Assembly: GCA_015501595.1 (NCBI GenBank)
Contig: JADNRX010000093.1
Location: 62,001-126,000, forward strand
Source of the DNA: Hymenopellis radicata
Lineage: Eukaryota > Basidiomycota > Agaricomycetes > Agaricales > Physalacriaceae
Reading direction: 5' to 3'
Length of the DNA: 64,000 nucleotides
Shown here: positions 55,001 through 64,000 of the stretch, piece after piece
Numbering within the stretch: the first letter of the stretch is position 1
How the letters are laid out: each line of letters opens with the position of its first letter
The notes under the pieces: generated by a model
What the model saw: the letters and a program-made list of their open reading frames with translations, nothing else
Told to the model about the DNA's origin: nothing
Database searches by the model: none
Position numbers and translations under genes: made by a program

Positions 55001-57893
55001 GCGCCTAAGCATGAACAACGGCGACCGAGTACGTTCACCCCACGCATTCAGCTGTGAGAGAAATGATGTGAGGTCCCGCCCTTGGACACCAGGTTGTGTT
55101 GCTACTTGACAGTCAGGCAAGATCTGGTGACGAGCAAGGTAAGCTATCAATAAAGAATTCAACCAAGCAAAAGGAATGTTCATGTTGATGCTGCTCGTGC
55201 AGACACCACGATAATTACCTAAATTAGTTGGATCACCGCGCTTGTGAATCGTGGACAGATTAGAGGCTTTGACACAGGCAGGCCAATGCGAGGTCTGGAT
55301 TGGGTAATTCCAGAGACGCAGTACCTGCTCGAACGACGAGTCATTGAGAGCCTTGACCATCCACTTTTCCCACCCGTCAGGACCAGGAGCAGGTCTTCGA
55401 TTGCCTCTCCGTACCATGGCCCGGCCCGAGTCAAGAGTCATGAGCTGTGGCCACACGAACGGGTCCAATGATGTCTGAGCATGAATTCGCCGGACAGAAG
55501 GTGTGTCGAACCACGGTTTTCCTGGGGCAGGCCGCGGAGTGCGCCGAAAGAGGTTGGTGAAGTAAGCAACAGTCTCATTCAGAATAGGCTCTTTCCCAGT
55601 CAGAAAGGTCGTCGTCCCATTAGGCTCCACATGAGATAAGGCAGGAGGAGGTCCTCCATCATATGTATTAGGATACAAGCGTTTTGAGGAACCACCAAGG
55701 AGGCAAGCATTCACCCGGGCACGTTCAGAAGAGTCCTGTCGCTTCTGGAGTTCGTCCCGCTCAGCGCGATACCTCAAGCGAGCGAGGGCTGACCGGGTCT
55801 TGGTGAAGAAGGCCAGGGTTGTAGGTAAGTATAGGATGGGCAGGGCATACAGAGGATGGACAGGAGTAGTGACAGGAAGGAGATAGGAATGAACCCAGGC
55901 TGCCGAAGAGTAGAGCCGCGGAAGGGTGCGAAGCTTAAGAGCAGCTATGACCCTATTAATGCGCCGGTATTCACGCAGCAGTACCGAAATTGTCGGATTC
56001 CTTGGGCGAGTAGGCGGGTGGCGCTTCCTGGGCCGTAGGAAGTGGTGCTCAGCTGTGGTATGCAATATCTGTGAAAGAAGTGAATGAATACGCTCATAAT
56101 CATCATCAGATTGTAGCGGCATGGATGCGACATCAGCAGCTGCAACACATTCATCCACAGCATCCGCAAAAGCATGATACCGATACGCTTCAGTCCGTCT
56201 CGGGACGAGAAAGCGCGACTGATGAATAACAACACCATCATCCGTCTGAGCGGGAATGTAGGTGGAATGACCTAATGCTGTCAGAGAAGCCGGAGGAGAG
56301 AGAATAAGAGCCGCCGATATTAAACGGTGGTCAGATGCGGGAAAGAAAAAGCCGGGAACCGAAATGGCAGAGGATGCGACACCAGTGTGTGAGTGAACAC
56401 AGCGATCAATAATGGCTTGAGAACCATCACTGTACGCTCGTAGGTGTGTACATGACGAGCGTCATTATCCCGCTGCATGGACCACACATCAACGCCAGTA
56501 GCAGACTGAAGAAACGACAAGAAAGCTGTGCGAGCAGCATTATTACCATGAGACGTGCCAGTGAACTCGCGTGCCTCAGTCGTCGCGTTAACATCACCAA
56601 CGACTTGCCATGAGTAAGGCGCGTCACGACAGAGTTGTAAAACTCTATCCCAAAACACAACGAGGTCGTCCAGTGCGAAAAGACCGCCTGGGTCGTATGG
56701 AGCGTAGACACCGACTAGGCGATGAATGTAGCCACCACCGCGACTGGTCGGAATGACGATATCACGGCAAACGACGCGACCTGCGAGGTCAGCAGAGACA
56801 TCAACGGGGCGCGTCTGGAAGCGCGCATGTACTCCCATGATAACACCCCACTTTGCGGTACGGGTGTTTGGTACCGCACGGCCGGGAGACTCAAAAGATC
56901 TATAACCATTAGCAAAAATATGGTGCTTCATAGGCATCGAGGATTTAGTCTCGGACAGAAGCCACGCATCAGGATGATGAATGTTGACGATGTCTGGAAA
57001 AGGAAGTATGTTTCACGGCGGCGGCAAAGCCATTCGCATTGAGTGCGAAGGTGGTGAACGCGCGAAGTAGGCGCTGAGGACGCCAGTGTGAGCGGAAGAC
57101 ACACCAGAGCCACGATCAGCGTCAGCCGTTTATGAGAGAAAAAGCATGAACCATCACGAAACAAATATGTGCGGGAAAGTTTTGAGAGGCGGGTAAGGAA
57201 AAGCAAAAGGCATAGAATTGATGCAAATAAGAAATACAACCAGGACGCTCGAGTGATTTTAACCGGCAGTCCATTGCAACCCTGAGCCTCATCCCTACAC
57301 ACAGAAGGTTTGCACTCACAAGAGGAAAGGGGAATTTCCGAGGGACGCACCTCATTCATCTCATCATCACGCCGGGGACGATTTGTGGGTGGACCTTCGC
57401 CGACGCGCTGTGAGTCCAGGGGTGTCTGACCGACAAGGCGCGCTCTATTGAGCGCTGCCAAACCATCCAGGTCAGCTCTGGCAGCTGTGTGATCACGGCC
57501 AACGACGACGAGGCGGCGTTGAATATCTTCCAAGGACGCTGAGAATGTTGCTTTGAGGTCCGGGCTTACCGCGGCGAACAAGAGCAACATCTGCTTCGTC
57601 GTCTTGTCAGATTCAAGTCTGGCAACCTCACCATCAAATGCCATGACGCGAAGGCGAGCATCAGTAAGGGCGCTGGCGAGCGCCATCGCATTCTGAAGGT
57701 TGTTGTTGGCACTGCGAATCTCAGAAATCTGTTCGCCCTGGGTGCGGAGGATTTGAGAGAAGTTGGCGGCACCAGAATTTACCTGTTCACGTAGAAGGTC
57801 GACCTGTTGTTGCATAGCAGTACCGTCATGGGACGGCGAATCCATCTCGAGGAAGCGGGTTTGTGCCGGGCACGCCGAGCATTGAAGTACCAC
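52083..57893 (-). CDS. LINE ORF2: endonuclease-reverse transcriptase
   Basis: The N-terminus has a coiled-coil-like stretch (MQQQVDLLREQVNSGAANF) and two hydrophobic segments (SWLYFLFASILCLLLFL and LTLIVALVCLPLTLASS). An endonuclease/exonuclease/phosphatase domain follows: NANGFAAAVKH, WLLSETKS, WGVIMGV, LVGVYAPYD and VVGDVNA. The reverse transcriptase region carries KRGDPTNLGNYRGVCTSS, RDQAKGFDRLEP (motif A), GVTKQGGPLSPLKCTL (motif B) and VEAMDDSIII (motif C, with the usual aromatic before the DD pair replaced). A Cys/His segment CPFGCGALDTVHHVFVTCP follows near the C-terminus. Frame breaks lie near 57000, 56438 and 52590. It copies its RNA at a nicked target site. Confidence 0.85.
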
Positions 57894-58800
57894 AGGTAAA
57901 GAGGAGTAGACAAAGCAATGTTTGAGGGGACACCGGAGGGGTTGGGGAGTGTGCTGTCGACCAGTTTCGCTGCGAGATCACAGGTCCGCATAATGACCAC
58001 GTATGTATCACCGTCGAGCTCCATGCGACTATGAGCAATAACATCCTGACCACCAAAATGATTTCTGATGACGGCGTCCATTCCGGCTTTGAAGTGGCCA
58101 ATGCTGCCACAACCAGTGATGGCGACGTCGTAGCCGAACTTGGGGATGATAAAGCGGGATTGGTGGGCATGATAAGTTGTCTGGTTGACGATGATGGGGC
58201 TCTCGAGCAGCTCCTGGACGTGCTGTCGCTGTAGGATGTCGAAAACGACACGGTCGCCAGAAGAGACCTTCATGATGAAAGAATGCTGATAAGGCACGGA
58301 CCGCTGAGCAAGCGCGGCTCGACTCTGCCCTTAACCATCTCTGCACCTTGGTTTCCGGGCAAGAAGTAGAGGCGCCGTGCCTTGTCTGTGTCACCGATGT
58401 TCCAATCGGCGGAGAGTGGCGAATGTGCATTAATGACACTCTTTAGTTGAGCGAGAACGTCCGGGCGCGGTTCGTTGGAGAAGTCGTCGCGGAGCGAGAC
58501 GAAGACGTAGTCCACGCTGCGTTTGGTGTTACCAGCGACGACTTTTAGGTCCTGCCACGAGGGAAGGAAGGGTGGAGGGTCGAGCTTGGACGCAGTGGTG
58601 ACGATCGAGGGATAGGAGGTGGTGAAATTTTCCAAGGCTGAGCGTTGGGAGGAGCGGTCAAGTTCCCACACGATAAGCTGTATGCCAGCGATGGGGTTAA
58701 CTTGTTCGGCGATGGCGTTGTTATCGGGGACGGTCTCACCGTCGGGGCGAAGGATGGCAGAGTAAAGGGTGGTAGTGTTTGCGGGGGCATTCTGGGATGT
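57779..58800 (-). CDS. LINE ORF1 protein
   Basis: The reading begins near NAPANTTTLYSAILRPDGE after a possible acceptor. It continues IQLIVWELDRSSQRSALENF, DYVFVSLRDDFSNEPRPDVL and DKARRLYFLPGNQ. One base appears to be missing near 58318-58322, after which it continues SFIMKVSSGDRVVFDILQR and DTYVVIMRTCDLAAKLV. It overlaps the start of ORF2. No zinc knuckle was seen. Confidence 0.6.
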
Positions 58801-59401
58801 GTGAAATCAAATATGATTGTTTTGCGTATACGGTGATAATGCGGTTTAAATGGGGTTTAGTGCATCATATAGGGTACAGTAGCAGTGGTGGTGGTGGTGG
58901 TGGTGGTCGTACGGAAGAAAGAGAGCAATGAGACCGTCACTTTGAGTGACCGTCACTCCATAACGCAAGGGAAACTCCCACGCCTCAGACGCGTCTTTCT
59001 ATCAACGCGAGGACACACGTGCAGGCTAGAGCGATCCACATTGCACTCGGTCACTGTATTTGAATGTAGCACGATGAACAGTTGGTCGGTTCTGAATCAT
59101 TCAAATATGCGGCTAACCGAGAACCTAAGGGCATGCCAGATCATACATCAAGGTCGCATGTGGCGTACTTATCTTCAATTTCTAGTTACAGTATACCGCT
59201 TGAACTATGACAAAAGCTACGCATGCAACTTGACTCGTAGTAAGACACGAAATGTTCACGACGCGATGATCATTTTTCTTGGAAACAAATGATGTTGAGT
59301 GCGTCTTCAGACTATAAATCAAATCACAGATGTGATGATCAGCAACTGAATAGAAGACAGATTACAAGCTTGCTTACCGGAACCTGAGGACTGCGGAACA
59401 C
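58801..59401. other. Intergenic, with GGT microsatellite
   Basis: A run of (GGT)n lies at about 58884-58907. Plus-strand open frames are unconvincing. Confidence 0.4.
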
Positions 59402-59847
59402 TCACGTCCTGCCAGGATCGACAGCCTGCATCACACACGTCGTCTCGTCTGATGTCGTGATAAAGATCAACGAGACGACCTTCAAGTTCGCGTCGAAATC
59501 AATAGTGCAAGTCAACACCTCCTTCCATTTCTGCCGGCTCTTCCGCCACGTCCACTCCACACTCCCCATCACGACAACCCGCCTCACCGACTCATCGACA
59601 TAACACTGATCCAGCGTCATCGGCGACTTCTCAAAGTGCAATGTGAGAACGTCAAAGTACGACCGGACGCCGATGCGCCTGTGAAACGGTGTGCGTTGGG
59701 TGTTAGACAGGTAGAGTAGGAATGTTGGATCGATATGGTTTGGTCGGGGGAGAAATGAGAGAGGAGAGTGAGAGACGTCGTGTTCATGCTGAAAACGTCG
59801 CGCAGGACCTTTCTAGCTTCATGCTGAAGGTGCGCGGATGAAGACAT
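59402..59847 (-). CDS. Small NTF2/SnoaL-like candidate
   Basis: The start is MSSSAHLQHEARK (ATG at 59847). The body reads RPNHIDPTFLLYLSN, RRIGVRSYFDVLTLHFEKSP, VVVMGSVEWTWRKSRQKWKE and LTCTIDFDANLKVVSLIFI, ending AVDPGRT. The alternating beta pattern and size resemble small NTF2/SnoaL-like proteins of Agaricomycetes (inference). Joining the start to the body needs either a very short intron ending TTTTCAG (about 59794) or a frameshift. Confidence 0.5.
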
Positions 59848-59892
59848 TGTGAAAGACGTTGTCTGGGGGTTGTTGGTAGGTTCAATGGCCCA

Positions 59893-59899
59893 TTTATAC
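59893..59899 (-). promoter_or_regulatory. TATA box of the NTF2-like gene
   Basis: On the minus strand GTATAAATG lies about 45-50 bases before the ATG at 59847. Confidence 0.45.
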
Positions 59900-59959
59900 C
59901 GCAACGCGGTATTTATGAACGCGTACTTCGTGTCGAGCGGAACCAAACACTGAAACGAT

Positions 59960-61090
59960 GATCAATTGCAGAGGAGGCGCCTAACCCGGTTTGGCTTACT
60001 TCGTTTATCATGCTTTCTTGCGAAATGAAGTCTCGGGGTTATGTCTAATGCAAGAAGCCCAGCATGTTTCAGTTGTATCTCCCCAGCTCTGGGGATGCAA
60101 ATCAAAAGATATGCGACAGCTGCTTCTGAACTTCTGGCGGCTAAATTACCTGGAAGTACCCAATCTGACAGGACGGTATTACGATCAAAGATACGAACTG
60201 GGTAAGTCCAGAAGTAACATCTGCCAATCATAAACATCATTGTTGAAAGGAAGGATCTTACTCACGTAGTGATTTCGCACGCCCCGGACGAGAGAAGGAG
60301 ATCGTGGAACATGAAGCGAACTGATACGTTAGAGCACAGGTGAAGACTTGGGAAGGGTAGCCGGATGAATGGACGGATATCTTCAGCATGACATTCCGGC
60401 GTGATGTGAGTTGCAACTTGAACATAGGGCCGGGAGTTCCTTGTACTTTGTACGCCTATTCAACGGGCTAGTTCGTATGATCAAGAGCCGGAGAAGAAGA
60501 AGGCCTAGAAGTAGTACGACGTTAGTTCTGTATCAACCTAATGATTAATAGTTCCCTGGAAGCGTCCTGGCTTCATTGAATTCGGGAGTGCCTGAAACAA
60601 CGACGGAAGTAGCATCGCGGTATGGCTAAGTGGGTTCAACGGAATGCGATCCGCAGGTACGAAAAGTTTAGCTACAGACAGGTATCCGTGAATCAGAAAT
60701 GATACCAGTATCCGAGATCCACGTACTCACATTGCGCCACTGTTGGTGTCCTGATATCTTCTTCTACAGCTTCTCCATCACCGCGAACGAGATAGAACCG
60801 TTACAACACCGAACCGAAGATCGTCCGTGACAAGGCATGTTGAACGCCCCTCCGTCGCGTCATATAAACTCAGGCCATCAAGTCAGCGTTTGAATGAGTA
60901 CCTTACACCCGACATGGCCCAATTCCATTCGGATTTTCTGGTTCTGCGAAGTTGCCGACTGGGGTGGAGAAAGTCGTGGCGGTGCTTCCTATTTGTAGTA
61001 CGGCGACTTGAAAACACACATAATTCGTCTCCGTCTTGCAATGGAATCAGCAATCTAGTCTCATTCGACATCAGTTTCAGTAATACATTT
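59960..61090. other. Intergenic stretch
   Basis: No gene recognised. Open frames are short, lacking domains. Confidence 0.35.
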
Positions 61091-61104
61091 ACATTTCATA
61101 TTCA

Positions 61105-62661
61105 TCAGGTCCCACTCTTATGCGAATACCACTCATCGTCAATCCTGGACATGGCTTTACGCTTCTCCCACTGTACACGTGTCAGCGTGCGGCACCTCTT
61201 ATTCCACGCCCGCATATTCGTTGGTGACGGGATACCAGGCGGGGGCTCGTCCGTATTAGAGCAAAAGATACTCAATGACTTGAGATCTGGGCAGGTCTGC
61301 GAGTCGAAGAACTGCATCGGCATGCTGAGATACGTGTACTAGAATTGGGGGCACAATAAATCCAACAAGCGTAGTATAACAGTAGTGCTTACATCGTCAG
61401 GATGGCCCTTGGCGTACATAACTGTGAGTGTCTGGAGCCGCCGGAACGTCTGCGTTACAGCGTGCAGGATCTCGACATCCCATTCCACGAGACGAATCTC
61501 CAACATGATGATGTCGCTCGGCATGGAAACAAACAAAGATCCAGCCTGTTGCGTATTCATGTTATCAGAAATGCGACATTCGCGGTATCGCAGACACGCA
61601 GCGAGTGTCGCTGGGCCGCTGAAGGAATGAAGGCGGGGAAGATCCGGGGAACCCAGGAGGAGTAAGCCGATCTGAGACCACGGTGTCGCGGTGAGACCGT
61701 CCACTCTCAGTGTGTGCAGGTTCGCTCCGACTTTGCGAAGGAAGCGCACAAGCTTATCCTTCATCATGGTATTGAGCTGAATAGCCCTCTCGTTACCGGA
61801 CTCTTCCTCATCTAGAAGCGGCCCAACGCCAATATACAGCTCCTCTAGGCGTGGGGAGAACACGGAATCATTGTGGATGAGGTCCGCGACATAAAAGGGT
61901 GCTATTGAATGTACCCATGAGATTGAGAGCGCACGAATACAGGGAGCAGTTGTAAGTTCGAGATTGGCGGCGTGTGTACGATTGGGGTTGCCCCGGAGAC
62001 TCCTGTTTCCCACTAGGATAAGAGACGTGATGGGCAGTGACTGGATAGCTGCGTAGCCAGTAGCGTGTGGGGTCACCGGCTCGCAGAATGTGCAATTTCT
62101 GATGACGAGCTGCCGTAGATTAGGAAAACCGAGCAGCACGAGTGAGAGTGATTGTGTATCAATCATTGGGCAGCTGATGAATCGGAGGCCGGACAGTGAT
62201 GTGAAGCGGAACGCAAGACAGAAAGTCTTGATCACCATGTCCTCGTCGAGAGACGCCTCCTCTGCTGCGTGAAAGATAACACCTAGGTGGGGGAAATTAA
62301 TAACGTGATCTGGAGTGTCGTAGATGGGCGCAACAATGGTGAGAGTGGTCGGGGCGCTGATCAGCCCCGGGACAGGAGGATTATCCCAGAACCTAAGGCT
62401 ATCATGGAATATACGTCTGTCTTTGAAAACGACGTGGCTGTAGAGGGCGCGCACACCGCAACGATAGAATTTCTTGCATGTCAGAACGACGCGGTATAAA
62501 TCGGCCGCAGCGAGGTGGTCGAAAATTTGGATGAAATACTCGTCAGCGTTGTATGCGAAGAGGCGCTCCAGCGCGGTCGGAGTCGGTATACTGCTGGTAG
62601 TTTCCATTCCAATTTCCAAGATGGTGGTAGGATGTCGACCCCTGACGTCTGACCCACTCAT
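61105..62661 (-). CDS. F-box/LRR-like protein
   Basis: The start is MSGSDVRGRHPTTILEIGME. The F-box-like segment is YFIQIFDHLAAADLYRVVLT then CKKFYRCG, near residues 40-70. Leucine-rich strands follow: LSGLRFISCPMID, LRQLVIRNCTFC, IRALSISWVHSI and LHTLRVDGLTATPW. An intron (GTAAGC to TTCTAG, about 61341-61394) joins GHPDD to YTYLSMPMQFFDSQTCP then LKSLSIFC. Stop at 61105-61107. About 500 residues and apparently intact. A typical substrate receptor of SCF ubiquitin ligases; target unknown. Confidence 0.75.
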
Positions 62662-62761
62662 TGTCCGAGTCGCGTCTTGCCATGTGATTGTTTTGGTTGA
62701 ATTTTATTACTGGACACTCTTGTCTTTATGCCGTACTGCTACTTATTCTGTTATTTCACCG

Positions 62762-63566
62762 TCACCAATCGAATCGACCATCAGGACCCCAGAAGAGACC
62801 TGCAGCATAGTGTTGATAAGAACAGGTGTCTGTGGATTAAGTAGAACCAACTCACAGTGTTTATCGTTGTCTTCGGGACCAAGCAACGCCCAGGGAACAA
62901 TGATCTCTGCTCCCTGCCTCGGCGTCTTGCCACCCGGTGCGAACCCATTCAACTTGGTCGTCACGAACCCAGGCGTGACTATATTGACTTTAACCTCCCC
63001 TTCGAGCTCCTTCGCCAGCGCGATCATATACGAGTTCGCCGCCACCTTGCTGGTGTTGTACGAGATGGCGCGATGCAGGATGAACTTTGGCGACGTCGCC
63101 ATGACCGTGTTACTGGCCATATCCGTCGAGTTCTGGACGATGCACGCGTAGCCGAGGGTGCGCTACGCAGCAGGGGAGCGAAGGTCTGACATACGGTAAT
63201 AAGTCCGAAGAGATTCGTGTCGAGCGTGGCTTGAATGGAAGATAGGGATACGTGCAGCGGACCGCCCATATTGTTCTGCATCATACTGATGCCGTGGTTA
63301 AGGACAAGGGAGTCGAGGTGTCCTTCAGCCTTCTCTATGACCTCCTTCGCTGCAGAGACGGAAGAAGACGACGTCACGTCGAGGTGCACAAACTTGACGT
63401 CCACCCCAGCATCTTTCAGCTGCGATTGGGCATCCAAGCCGGCCTGGAGATTTCGTGCTGAGAGGTATACTGTGTGTCCCTTCTCGCCTAGGCACCTGAC
63501 GATCTCGAAGCCGATGCCGGTGTTGGAGCCAGTGACGAGAATGACGCGTTTGTAGATGGTAGACAT
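62762..63566 (-). CDS. Short-chain dehydrogenase/reductase
   Basis: The start is MSTIYKRVILVTGSNTGIGF, with the TGxxxGIG cofactor motif. Then come VKFVHLDVTSSSSV and LVLNHGIS (the NAG position), NSTDMAS with the catalytic Ser and YNTSKVAAN with Tyr and Lys. VNIVTPGFVTTKLNGF follows. The last intron joins DKHC to LFWGPDGRFDW and a TGA at 62762-62764. A frame break at about 63156-63158 (one C apparently missing) separates FAPLLRSAP from GYACIVQNS. It oxidises or reduces an unknown substrate with NAD(P). The break may be an assembly error. Confidence 0.85.
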
Positions 63567-63606
63567 TGAGTAGGAGGCGAATGGGGGATGTCCTGAGCAG
63601 TAGGCG

Positions 63607-63613
63607 ATTAAAT
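63607..63613 (-). promoter_or_regulatory. TATA-like box of the SDR gene
   Basis: TATTTAA on the minus strand lies about 45 bases before the start at 63566. This favours that ATG over an in-frame one farther upstream. Confidence 0.4.
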
Positions 63614-63619
63614 AGGGTG

Positions 63620-64000
63620 TGCAAGCTAAATCATGTGACAAGGCGCGAAACGGAGCGGTTATACTCATGTCTGTGAGAGGGAAAGTGTAAGCCACGCCAC
63701 AGATTCGGACGAGAGGCGGCTATATGCTGCAGGGAAACTGCCGTTACGCGCTATCATAATATACTGGAACGTCGGTTAATCCTCCGATCTTTCCAGTGAT
63801 TGGTCCCCTGAAGACGCGGATTCTCTGCTCATCATTCACGGCGGGCCACGCCACTACTCTATACTATAACTTGGTAAACAGGGCTCATGCATGGTCACGC
63901 CTGGAGAAGCGACGCGGCCGACGTAGGCCTGTCTGACGCGCGCGAGCTAATCATCAACAAACTTCCACCCTTGAAGTATCCATACAACGTCCACATGTAA
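63620..64000. other. Right end, no gene seen
   Basis: No convincing open frame to the window end. Confidence 0.35.

Larger units (their letters stand above)
52083..58800 (-). mobile_element. LINE (non-LTR retrotransposon)
   Basis: A two-ORF element of about 6.7 kb on the minus strand. ORF1 lies at 57779-58800 and ORF2 (endonuclease plus reverse transcriptase) at 52083-57893. No clear poly-A tail or target duplication was seen, so both borders are approximate. It lies between minus-strand genes. At least four single-base frame breaks occur. Confidence 0.85.

Noticed and set aside
60618..60672. tRNA-like GGTATGGCTAAGTGGGTTCAA
   Set aside because: It resembles the start of a tRNA, but no T-arm or matching acceptor stem follows.

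Overview
The window looks like a stretch of a mushroom-forming basidiomycete (Agaricomycetes) nuclear genome. Genes are split by many ~45-60 bp GT-AG introns. The recognisable families (coiled-coil F-box proteins, DUF4246, omega-like GST, cytosolic GH85, GEN1/Yen1-type nuclease, SCP2-type thiolase, Crypton, an agaricomycete-type LINE) are typical of that group. No bacterial features, CRISPR array or rRNA were seen. All assignments are my own reading of translations and motifs; no database search was run.

Left part (1-9.6 kb): tail of an unknown gene, a BTB/POZ pseudogene broken by a 4-bp insertion and a 458-bp MITE, a large gene-poor stretch, an SCP2-type thiolase gene with three apparent frameshifts, and decayed fragments duplicated from the BTB locus near 33-35 kb.

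Transposon-riddled block (9.6-32 kb): two adjacent genes (an unknown gene and a GEN1-like Holliday-junction resolvase) are each split by a copy of the same hAT-like element. Both copies have TIR TAGAGACCTCAACGA and exact 8-bp target duplications. The first copy is itself filled by a ~5.4 kb nested element carrying cargo genes and minisatellites. Then come a lipin N-terminal remnant, a TA-flanked MITE, two strong hairpins, a Crypton (tyrosine recombinase plus GCR1_C-like domain), a zinc-finger-like gene, a ~1 kb near-perfect palindrome with a tRNA-like segment in each arm, a second TA-flanked MITE, and ACCGTGG repeat clusters.

Right part (33-64 kb): the best BTB copy, then a more ordinary gene row: hypothetical, F-box, DUF4246, GST, C2H2 factor, GH85 endoglycosidase, alpha/beta hydrolase, a basic nuclear-looking protein, a ~6.7 kb LINE, a small NTF2-like candidate, an F-box/LRR-like protein and a short-chain dehydrogenase.

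Several otherwise good genes (thiolase, GH85, SDR, LINE) need single-base corrections, mostly one missing base in a short homopolymer. This could be assembly error rather than decay and should be checked before calling pseudogenes. Exon limits are by eye and approximate unless a splice site is stated.
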